5,115 nucleotides of DNA, taken from assembly GCA_937876385.1 (NCBI GenBank), contig CALFHQ010000294.1, positions 1 to 5,115 of the forward strand, given 5' to 3'. Position 1 is the stretch's first letter. Every line of letters begins with the position of its first letter. Source of the DNA: an uncultured Pseudomonadota bacterium. GTDB lineage: Bacteria; Myxococcota_A; UBA9042; CAIXZC01. This document shows, piece by piece, positions 1 through 5,115 of this stretch. A model generated the notes under the pieces. The model saw only the letters and a program-made list of their open reading frames with translations, ran no database searches and was not told the origin of the DNA. The position numbers and the translations under genes are program-made.

Positions 1-1365
1 ACTCAGGGAATCGAGGAGCTGTCAGGGTTGCCCTTTACCGGGGTAGTCTTCGACCCGACGGGGCACTACGCATTGCACCAGACGACTTTGGATGAGGCTT
101 TGTGTCTGGAAGTGATGAATCTCGACACCGGAAATGTCGTGCGCCATGCAGAAGCCTGCAACCTCAGAGCCATTGCGGTCTCGTCCGACCTGCGCGCATA
201 CCTTCTTAGTGAGGCTGGAAACTCCGTGTCGGTGCTGGAACTTGCTGAGGGTACCAACGTGAGTACCGCAGGCTTCAGCGACGAATACCAGGTCCTTGAT
301 CTGTCCCCCGATGGGGCGACTCTGGTGCTTTCCAATCGCCCGGTGGCTGGATGGGAGTTGGCGCAGTACGAATGGCGCGTCAACGATTTGGGGCTTTGCC
401 ACTTGGGCGTTCTTCAGGTCGCTACCCTGGCGGTGCACGAGCAGACCTTTCCCAACGCCATTCGCTCCATTGCCTTCTCCCCACTGGATGGAAGCGTTCT
501 GGTTGGCACCGGCCGCTGGGAAGAGACCGGTCTCCCCGAAAGTCGGGTGCATTGGTTCAACCCAACGACAGGGTTGGTGGAAAACGAAGTGACCTTCCCG
601 AACTGTCCAGCTCCCCTGCAGGTTCAAGCAGGAGCCAAGCACTTGGTCATGTCCCCCAACGTCTGCTTCTTGCACCCTGTCGAAACGGCTCCGCCGGTTT
701 TGCCAGACGAGCCCCAAGATGACTGGGACGTATGGGGGGCTCAAGGGGATGGATGGGGGATGGATAGCTGGGAAGATGACCCCACCTCCATCGTGAACCT
801 GGAAACCCGAGAGTACGTCGGCAAGTTGCCGGGTTTCGGTCCCCTTGCCATTTCTCCCGACGGGTCTACGGTGGTTGGATTCTCCCGCAGAGATGCCCTG
901 ATGAAGCAGTGGAACATGTTTCAGCAGACTCAATTTGGCGTGGTGTTGATCCGTCTTGATGACCTCTACTGGAAATTCGTCAATCACGGAGACACCGAGC
1001 CGCGCTTTCTTTTCGGGAGTGATTCCAACCAACTTCTGATTCAGGACACTGACGGTGGCGCCAGCCGGCTGCTAGGTTTCCGGTTGGACACGGAGCAGGA
1101 GGAGCTCTTCGAAGGCCCGGCAGCATCGCTGGAAGGGGCGTCCTTCTCGGCCTTGAAAGAAGTACTCTATCTGCTGGATGAGGGCGCGGTGATCCGAGCA
1201 GACGTCTCCGGCAAGACGAGTCAAACCTGGGCCACTTCCTTTGCCCCGTCTCAGCTCTTCGTCCGTCCCCAAGGAGATGCCGTGCTCGCAGTGGATGCAG
1301 CTGACAGCGATGTGCATTTCATCAACCCGACCACGGGAACTGAAGTGAGGGCTCTTGTCTGGTAA
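1..1365 (+). CDS. Beta-propeller (WD40/YVTN-like) repeat protein, 5'-partial
   Basis: The reading frame is open from the first base to the TAA at 1363-1365, so this is the C-terminal 454 residues of a longer protein. A TTG at 28 is a possible start, but it falls inside a repeat unit and is followed by no signal peptide, so I treat the gene as running in from upstream. The protein is built of repeated beta-propeller units of about 40-55 residues. Their strands carry motifs such as FDPTG, LSPDG, FSPLDG, ISPDG and VRPQGD, and two units contain an identical NPTTG turn (window residues about 189 and 444). I count about nine blade-like units. One unit holds a Trp/Asp/Gly-rich insert near residues 235-262. 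No catalytic motif is visible. Propellers of this kind usually act as binding scaffolds. Location is unknown because the N-terminus is missing; the next gene, 18 bp downstream, encodes a predicted lipoprotein. The fold is fairly sure, the function is not known. Confidence 0.88.
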   Translation, partial: TQGIEELSGLPFTGVVFDPTGHYALHQTTLDEALCLEVMNLDTGNVVRHAEACNLRAIAVSSDLRAYLLSEAGNSVSVLELAEGTNVSTAGFSDEYQVLDLSPDGATLVLSNRPVAGWELAQYEWRVNDLGLCHLGVLQVATLAVHEQTFPNAIRSIAFSPLDGSVLVGTGRWEETGLPESRVHWFNPTTGLVENEVTFPNCPAPLQVQAGAKHLVMSPNVCFLHPVETAPPVLPDEPQDDWDVWGAQGDGWGMDSWEDDPTSIVNLETREYVGKLPGFGPLAISPDGSTVVGFSRRDALMKQWNMFQQTQFGVVLIRLDDLYWKFVNHGDTEPRFLFGSDSNQLLIQDTDGGASRLLGFRLDTEQEELFEGPAASLEGASFSALKEVLYLLDEGAVIRADVSGKTSQTWATSFAPSQLFVRPQGDAVLAVDAADSDVHFINPTTGTEVRALVW

Positions 1366-1372
1366 CCGCGAG

Positions 1373-1378
1373 AAGGAG
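1373..1378 (+). promoter_or_regulatory. Ribosome binding site of the small lipoprotein gene
   Basis: AAGGAG lies 5 nt before the ATG at 1384, just after the stop of the propeller gene at 1365. This well-placed site is the main argument that the short downstream frame is translated. Confidence 0.7.
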
Positions 1379-1383
1379 AAGCC

Positions 1384-1620
1384 ATGAGATATCTGAGGCA
1401 TGGAGTTCCTTTATCACTTCTGTGTGGATTGCTTGCTGCTTTTGGTTCGATGTCGGTTGGATGCGACCTGCTCTCTGATTCTTCCAAAGAGTCGTCCACG
1501 GGCAACGATGTAGTGGCCATGAAGGTCGATTTCACCGCAGGCGTTATTCAAGAAGGGCTGTCCATGGGCGTCGCCCGAGCGCGGGGTGTCCGTGGAACTG
1601 AAGTGTTTTCGTCCCTCTGA
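1384..1620 (+). CDS. Small predicted lipoprotein, unknown function
   Basis: This 78-residue frame has a classic export start: basic MRYLRH, a hydrophobic stretch at residues 7-22, and a Cys at 27 in the context MSVGC. The -1 Gly fits a lipobox, but Ser at -3 is less usual, so signal peptidase II processing is likely rather than certain. The mature part would be only 52 residues: a Ser/Asp/Lys-rich linker, then a short segment with VDFTAGVIQEG and an Arg/Gly-rich stretch (ARARGVRG). Asp follows the Cys, which in Escherichia coli means retention in the inner membrane; whether that rule holds here is not known. The start is fixed by an AAGGAG site. It is probably co-transcribed with the propeller gene 18 bp upstream. 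I recognise no family. It could be a small structural or accessory lipoprotein, or the remnant of a longer one, although no in-frame continuation is visible after the TGA. Confidence 0.68.
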   Translation: MRYLRHGVPLSLLCGLLAAFGSMSVGCDLLSDSSKESSTGNDVVAMKVDFTAGVIQEGLSMGVARARGVRGTEVFSSL

Positions 1621-1686
1621 TTCAAACTCTCTTTCCGCCGAATCTCCATGGAACAACGTAGGGGCATGGTGCTAGGATTCTCTGTC

Positions 1687-1692
1687 GGAGGG
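1687..1692 (+). promoter_or_regulatory. Ribosome binding site of the alpha/beta hydrolase gene
   Basis: GGAGGG sits 5 nt before the ATG at 1698 and settles that start. The 77-bp gap before it (1621-1697) shows no convincing promoter or terminator. Confidence 0.75.
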
Positions 1693-1697
1693 AACCA

Positions 1698-2459
1698 ATG
1701 GGCACATCGACGTTCGTTCGCGTTCGGGACGGCCAATCCATTTTTGTTCGAACAGTTGGGAAAGGTCCTCCGGTGCTGCTTCTCCATGGGTTCGGGCTCA
1801 CAAGCCTGCAGTGGTTGCCCTTCATTCAGAGCTACAAACAACTGTTTTCGTTCTACATACCCGATTTTCGGGGAGCAGGACGCTCCTGGCGGTGCCCCTA
1901 CAACAAGACAAACATCTTCCAGAACAACATGGAGGACCTGCAAGACATCGTGGCCCATTTTGCTCTCGAAGACTTCCCTGTCGTCGGATACTCCATGGGC
2001 GCCTCCACCGCGCTCCAGTGGCTCAAGTCCGACGGAATGAAGGGAGCAAGCCGGTATCTACACGTTGAGCAAGGCGCAAACATTCGCAATGGGAAGTCCG
2101 GACAGTTCGGTCTGTTTGGCCGGCACCAGGGGGCTTTCATGGGTGCCCTTCGCACCTTGTCGCCAGCCGTCAATTCCATGTCCACCCTCGGGTCATTCTT
2201 CACCAACCTTCAGGCGTGGCACGACTCCTATCTGGAACCTCCTGACAACAGCGCTGCATTTGACCAGTGCCGGATTCCGGTGACTTTCTTGATCGGAAAA
2301 CACTCCCTGCTCTACAGCTCCACAGGACAACTGGAAACGGCGAAATCTGTCCCCAATGCCAGGGTTGTTCTCTTTGAAAACAGCGGACACCTTCTACCCT
2401 TCGTGGAGCCCAGAAAGTTCGTCAGGGAGCTGGGCAGATTCCTGTCGGGAGACGGATAA
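1698..2459 (+). CDS. Alpha/beta-fold hydrolase, serine nucleophile
   Basis: A 253-residue single-domain enzyme of normal length for the alpha/beta hydrolase superfamily, expected to cleave an ester, amide, lactone or similar bond; the substrate cannot be told. In order: first strands with the oxyanion-loop motif LLLHGFG (His30-Gly31), the DFRGAGRS motif (residues 56-63), the nucleophile elbow GYSMG with Ser99, a cap region of about residues 126-190, the strand VTFLIG (195-200), and the catalytic His231 in ENSGHLLPF. The usual acid after that strand (GxxD) is absent: the place is held by Ser203 in LIGKHSLL. Glu124, in YLHVEQG right after strand beta-6, is a likely replacement. There is no signal peptide, so the enzyme is probably cytoplasmic. 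It lies on the same strand as the lipoprotein gene, 77 bp downstream, and converges with the minus-strand operon 36 bp beyond its TAA. Alternatives within the superfamily include esterase, C-C bond hydrolase or a non-catalytic relative. Confidence 0.93.
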   Translation: MGTSTFVRVRDGQSIFVRTVGKGPPVLLLHGFGLTSLQWLPFIQSYKQLFSFYIPDFRGAGRSWRCPYNKTNIFQNNMEDLQDIVAHFALEDFPVVGYSMGASTALQWLKSDGMKGASRYLHVEQGANIRNGKSGQFGLFGRHQGAFMGALRTLSPAVNSMSTLGSFFTNLQAWHDSYLEPPDNSAAFDQCRIPVTFLIGKHSLLYSSTGQLETAKSVPNARVVLFENSGHLLPFVEPRKFVRELGRFLSGDG

Positions 2460-2495
2460 GCAAACCTGGACCACGGTGCTGCTATCTCTGCTGCC

Positions 2496-4130
2496 TTACT
2501 CGGGGGAACAGGTCCATGAGAGTTCCAAATCCCGAGCGGGAAGGAAATCGGTGCGCTCAAAGTGGAGCGTCGTATTCCCATCGACGGTGGAGGTTTCCCC
2601 TCGGTAAGAAGGGCGAGCATCTTTCCAGGTCGCTGGCCACGTGATGGAGTATTTTCCGTACTCCAACGGTTCTCCCCAGGCCTGGGTAGTTCGAAGAATA
2701 TAGGCAGCGGAGCAACCGGTGAAGTTCTGCTCGTAGTGGACCTTGAAGGTGCGTTCTTCGTGAGGTTTCAAGCGCAAGACCACCGCGTGCTCCTTGCCGC
2801 GTTGGACAAGCTCAGCCCCGGTGACTTCGATTGTGTCCGGGTATGAGTATCGAGGGTCTGATGGGAATGGGTAGGCCATGTGCGTTGCAACGGATGCGGC
2901 CGTACGGTTCTTGATATGGTACACCCCATCCACGGTGAGCCGTCCCGCGGATAGGTTCAAGTCGATGGTTTCCCCCCGAAACTGAAGTCCTTCTGCATAA
3001 AGCGGCGGCCTTGCTGGGGCAACCGGGTGGTGCAATGCGCGGTCGAAGCTCCACTGGTCCCGCAGAATGTCAGGCGGTTTGGGGAGGCTTCCCGGTTCCC
3101 CGGTTCGGGCTATTCCCATGGCGTATGCAACGCGCCATTCCTGGCCCGGAGCCAGTGTCTTGTGGGTCCAGCCGAGATTCAATGCGGTCATGGAGCCGTT
3201 GTCCAGGGGACGATTCGGAGTGATGTCATTTGCGGTGTGAGCAAAGGAATTGGCGAAGAACACTTCGTCCGGGCTCGCTTCATTGGGATCTGGTTGAATG
3301 AAATCCGCCACGTTGGAGAAATTCGCGTTGTCTTGACCCAAGGCAGCATTGCCCAGGTCGTAGAATCCGCCCCACTTGAAGGCGTCGCCGGTGATTCTGG
3401 TTTCCTGTTGAACGATTCCACCTTGAAACCAGCCAACGTCACCGTCCGATGACCTGTACAGGCCCAGCCACGGGTCATCTCCAGTCCAGAAAGAGAACTC
3501 TCTGGGGCGAGTGCAGATATTTTGGACATAGGAAGTGATGAGGATGTAGGCAGCACCTCTGGGCCATTGCAAATAGCGGGTCACCCGATAGCAATCCCCC
3601 TGGTTTACCGACATGAGCACGACGTTGCCTTTGGTTCCGTCTTCAATCACGGCGCCTTCAACGTAATGCAGCTTACGACCGTCCTCGCCGGTTCCGAAAT
3701 TCTCCGACCATCCAGGGCTGTATTCGGTCTGGGTTTGTTCATCGAAGAGGCTTTCATCCTGAGCACAGAAGATGTTCAGTTTCGAGAAGCCGCGACGGGG
3801 TACTTTGGGGGTCCAGATGAAGCCGGGAGCGTCCATATTGCCGATATACAAGCCGCCGGCGTATCCCTCGTAACCGCACTGAAAACACACTCCCAGGAGG
3901 TCTCCGTTTTCCAAAGTCTCCACGATGCTGCCGCGGCCATCGTTCGGGTTCCAATTGAGTCGGAAGGAAGCGGCCGACTCGACGGGAGACTCGCTTGCAG
4001 GGTCTTGTGAGGTTTGGTGGGGTTCAGATGTTGGCTCAGGGTCGGGCCTTTGGCCCTCCTTTCGACAAGCCGTCGGGAGAAGCAGCAAAACCGCAAGAAT
4101 GAGAGGAATGGAGTGAGAGAATCGCATCAT
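2496..4130 (-). CDS. Two-domain surface lipoprotein with Cys-x-x-Cys motif, unknown function
   Basis: I start this 544-residue protein at the ATG at 4130-4128, not at the longer possible start at 4220. The shorter form begins directly with a lipoprotein signal peptide (hydrophobic residues 7-19, LLPTAC, Cys22), and its ATG overlaps the upstream stop as ATGA. Pro at -3 of the lipobox is slightly unusual. Arg follows the Cys, which under the enterobacterial rule would allow outer-membrane sorting. Residues 23-54 are a Pro/Glu/Ser/Thr linker. Residues 55-350 form an all-beta region rich in Trp, Tyr and Gly, with CFQC at 82-85, Cys122, 180 and 206, and a TGDDPWLGLY stretch at 216-225; it is faintly like galactose-mutarotase-type sandwiches. 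Residues 376-544 look like an Ig-like domain (VYHIKNRTAASV, YPFPSDP, Cys473, TTQAWGEPL, Cys541). The style resembles DUF4424-like proteins, but this is a weak impression. No catalytic residues are evident. Translation is probably coupled to the upstream gene. Confidence 0.92.
   Translation of the reverse strand: MMRFSHSIPLILAVLLLLPTACRKEGQRPDPEPTSEPHQTSQDPASESPVESAASFRLNWNPNDGRGSIVETLENGDLLGVCFQCGYEGYAGGLYIGNMDAPGFIWTPKVPRRGFSKLNIFCAQDESLFDEQTQTEYSPGWSENFGTGEDGRKLHYVEGAVIEDGTKGNVVLMSVNQGDCYRVTRYLQWPRGAAYILITSYVQNICTRPREFSFWTGDDPWLGLYRSSDGDVGWFQGGIVQQETRITGDAFKWGGFYDLGNAALGQDNANFSNVADFIQPDPNEASPDEVFFANSFAHTANDITPNRPLDNGSMTALNLGWTHKTLAPGQEWRVAYAMGIARTGEPGSLPKPPDILRDQWSFDRALHHPVAPARPPLYAEGLQFRGETIDLNLSAGRLTVDGVYHIKNRTAASVATHMAYPFPSDPRYSYPDTIEVTGAELVQRGKEHAVVLRLKPHEERTFKVHYEQNFTGCSAAYILRTTQAWGEPLEYGKYSITWPATWKDARPSYRGETSTVDGNTTLHFERTDFLPARDLELSWTCSPE
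4127..4130 (-). promoter_or_regulatory. ATGA stop-start overlap, translational coupling
   Basis: The TGA ending the MYXO-CTERM-like gene (4129-4127) overlaps the ATG of the lipoprotein gene (4130-4128). No Shine-Dalgarno sequence lies at a good distance; the nearest GGAG is about 15 nt upstream. Terminating ribosomes therefore probably restart here, which would tie the output of the two proteins together. A second ATG follows at once (4127-4125). Confidence 0.8.
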
Positions 4131-4945
4131 GCCGCTGTCTGACGTCTCCAGAGCAGGCTCAAAACGAGAAGTGCGAGTAGAGCCAGAGGGGCGGCGGAAG
4201 CCACGGGCGATACGGAACAACTGGGGCTGTCATCCTGGGTCTCTGCTTCGGTGGCAGGCTCTTCGCCCGGGGGGACATCCTGGGTTGCGCTGTCGGCGTT
4301 TGCCGTTGTCTCAGAGCCTGCACCAGTGTCCAACGAGGTCGTGGTGTCGACCTGGGCGAAGACGTCTTCCGTTGGTTCGATTCGCTCGACAACTTCGATG
4401 ACCACTGGGGCATCGCAAACGGCCACGCAGTCCACCCCCTGGGGCCATGGGGGCTCGGGCTCGTCCCATGGGTCGACGTGGGTGTCTTCGTCCATAGTGA
4501 TAGCGTCTTTGGAGCCACCGTCGGTGGGGCCCGCATCCACGGGGTCGGTCGTGGGCGGCGGATCAACAACCGAGACAGAGATATCCGTGTTCCAACCCAT
4601 GTCGCCTGTTGGCTCAAAATGGTAGGTGTAAGTGCCGGGCTCCAGGTCACAAACACAAGCCTGGACGGCCGTAGCGGTGTCTACGCCGCTTCCATGGTTG
4701 GCAGAGACAGTTTCCGGCGGCTGGAGCGCAAGCGCATTGCCGCTGTCGTCCTTGATGACCACCATGGTTTCGGCAGTGTCATCGCTACATTCCAGGCAGG
4801 TGTAGGTGAGTTGGACGTGGAAGGTGCCTGGAACCTGGACTCCACGGACGACATTCATGGACATTGGATTGCCCAGGGCGGGTGTCGCCGCCAAGCTCAA
4901 CAGAAAGCAAAGAATAGGAAGAACAGATTGTCTTCGATGGTTCAT
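4127..4945 (-). CDS. Secreted MYXO-CTERM-like tail-anchored protein with acidic stalk
   Basis: I chose the ATG at 4945-4943 (272 residues) over the longer form from 4987, because GGGGAGG lies 5 nt upstream and the protein then begins with a typical signal peptide (MNHRRQ, hydrophobic 7-20, probable cleavage after ALG at residue 25). Residues 26-127 look like one beta-sandwich domain, with Cys pairs at 50/53 (TCLEC) and 97/99 (CVC) and a PGTYTYHFEP turn. Residues 128-240 are a disordered, strongly acidic stalk of Asp, Glu, Thr and Pro, interrupted by a short DCVAVC segment (173-177). The tail is SCSVS at 242-246, a hydrophobic helix (about 250-266) and Arg267-Arg268. This matches the MYXO-CTERM plan, in which a membrane protease is thought to process the tail so that the protein stays at the surface. 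It is the first gene of a two-gene operon. The role of the beta domain is unknown; ligand binding or adhesion are guesses. Confidence 0.92.
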   Translation of the reverse strand: MNHRRQSVLPILCFLLSLAATPALGNPMSMNVVRGVQVPGTFHVQLTYTCLECSDDTAETMVVIKDDSGNALALQPPETVSANHGSGVDTATAVQACVCDLEPGTYTYHFEPTGDMGWNTDISVSVVDPPPTTDPVDAGPTDGGSKDAITMDEDTHVDPWDEPEPPWPQGVDCVAVCDAPVVIEVVERIEPTEDVFAQVDTTTSLDTGAGSETTANADSATQDVPPGEEPATEAETQDDSPSCSVSPVASAAPLALLALLVLSLLWRRQTAA

Positions 4946-4950
4946 TTCAA

Positions 4951-4957
4951 CCTCCCC
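4951..4957 (-). promoter_or_regulatory. Ribosome binding site of the MYXO-CTERM-like gene
   Basis: Read on the minus strand, GGGGAGG lies 5 nt before the ATG at 4945 and decides this start against the longer frame from 4987. Confidence 0.75.
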
Positions 4958-5047
4958 AAAAAACGTCTGACTGCAAATGAATTGCACATGAATGGTACCC
5001 AGTTGAAAGCCCCCTCGCCACCCATTTGTTTGAAAGTTCTCGAAGGA

Positions 5048-5076
5048 GTCCTAAACAGGATCTTGTTGATTGACAA
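5048..5076 (-). promoter_or_regulatory. Candidate promoter of the minus-strand operon
   Basis: On the minus strand TTGTCA (5076-5071) resembles a sigma-70 -35 box with one mismatch. It is followed after 17 nt by TAGGAC (5053-5048), a poor -10 box with only three matches. The site would leave a leader of about 95-100 nt before the ATG at 4945. The -35 box lies inside the palindrome at 5066-5080. The call rests mainly on position and is weak. Confidence 0.25.
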
Positions 5077-5085
5077 TCAAACAGG
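5053..5085. repeat. Direct repeat AAACAGG flanking the palindrome
   Basis: AAACAGG occurs at 5053-5059 and again at 5079-5085, 26 bp apart, which is about two and a half helical turns. The second copy overlaps the right end of the palindrome by two bases. It may be part of a compound regulatory site or may be chance. Confidence 0.35.
5066..5080. repeat. Perfect palindrome TTGATTG-A-CAATCAA, possible operator
   Basis: Two 7-bp arms match perfectly around a single central A in the AT-richer part of the region upstream of the minus-strand operon. The compact form without a loop and without a following T-run argues for a binding site of a dimeric regulator rather than a terminator. It overlaps the candidate -35 box. 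The centre also contains a perfect TTGACA on the plus strand (5070-5075), but no matching -10 box follows within the window. Confidence 0.5.
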
Positions 5086-5115
5086 GCCAGCTCAGGCAGT
5101 GAGCGCCTCGCAGGC

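Noticed and set aside
28..30. TTG as the true start of the propeller gene, with GAGGAG at 13-18 as ribosome binding site
   Set aside because: The frame is open to the window edge, the TTG would begin inside a repeat unit, and the GAGGAG to TTG spacing of 9 nt is only moderately good. A start further upstream is more likely.
22..1032. Long open frame of 336 codons on the minus strand opposite the propeller gene
   Set aside because: It has no signal peptide, recognisable motif or ribosome binding site, while the opposite frame shows clear propeller repeats over the same DNA. It is best explained as a shadow of codon bias.
1621..1697. Separate promoter for the hydrolase gene, with TAGGAT at 1673-1678 as -10 box
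   Set aside because: No acceptable -35 box stands 16-18 nt upstream (GGAACA is there), so one weak hexamer is not enough.
3522..4010. Plus-strand frame of 162 codons opposite the lipoprotein gene
   Set aside because: The minus-strand frame has a lipoprotein signal peptide, a coupled start and a consistent domain composition over the same DNA. The plus frame has no motif I recognise.
4131..4220. N-terminal extension of the large lipoprotein to the ATG at 4220
   Set aside because: The extra 30 residues are Arg/Ser-rich and would bury the signal peptide and lipobox inside the protein; the ATGA overlap gives a better start.
4946..4987. N-terminal extension of the MYXO-CTERM-like protein to the ATG at 4987
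   Set aside because: The extra 14 residues precede a standard signal peptide, and the GGGGAGG site fits the ATG at 4945.
5070..5098. Plus-strand promoter starting from the perfect TTGACA at 5070-5075
   Set aside because: No hexamer like TATAAT stands at 16-18 nt distance; the TTGACA is inherent in the palindrome sequence.
1..5115. CRISPR array, tRNA, rRNA, insertion sequence or toxin-antitoxin pair
   Set aside because: I saw no regularly spaced repeats, no cloverleaf or rRNA-like sequence, no transposase motif with terminal inverted repeats, and no pair of small overlapping genes of the usual kind.

Overview
The window looks like chromosomal DNA from a deltaproteobacterial-type predatory or social bacterium (Myxococcota, Bradymonadota or a relative). 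The main reason is the 272-residue secreted protein on the minus strand. It ends in a Cys, a hydrophobic helix and Arg-Arg, the arrangement of the MYXO-CTERM sorting tail, preceded by a long Asp/Glu/Thr/Pro-rich stalk. Two further proteins are predicted lipoproteins, and a beta-propeller protein is of the kind common in these lineages. Base composition is moderately GC-rich by eye, lower than in Myxococcus itself, so the genus is not assigned.

Layout. Positions 1-2459 carry three plus-strand genes: the 3' part of a beta-propeller protein (1-1365, 5' end outside the window), a small predicted lipoprotein (1384-1620) and an alpha/beta hydrolase (1698-2459). The first two are 18 bp apart and probably co-transcribed. 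The hydrolase follows after 77 bp with its own strong ribosome binding site and may belong to the same unit. Positions 2496-4945 hold a two-gene minus-strand operon, read from right to left: the MYXO-CTERM-like protein (4945 to 4127), then a 544-residue two-domain lipoprotein (4130 to 2496). The two overlap by 4 bp (ATGA). The two groups converge with only 36 bp between their stop codons. The last 128 bp or so (4988-5115) contain no gene I can support. They hold the upstream region of the minus-strand operon, including a perfect 7-bp-arm palindrome flanked by a direct repeat.

How they work together. Four of the five products are either visibly exported (the two lipoproteins and the tail-anchored protein) or plausibly so (the propeller, whose N-terminus is missing). 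Only the hydrolase looks cytoplasmic. The strongest functional link is the translationally coupled pair, a tail-anchored cysteine-containing protein and a cysteine-containing lipoprotein, which probably act together at the cell surface. I recognise no known defence, secretion or biosynthetic system. The most distinctive points are the coupled surface pair, the hydrolase's displaced catalytic acid, and the Trp/Asp/Gly-rich insert in the propeller.
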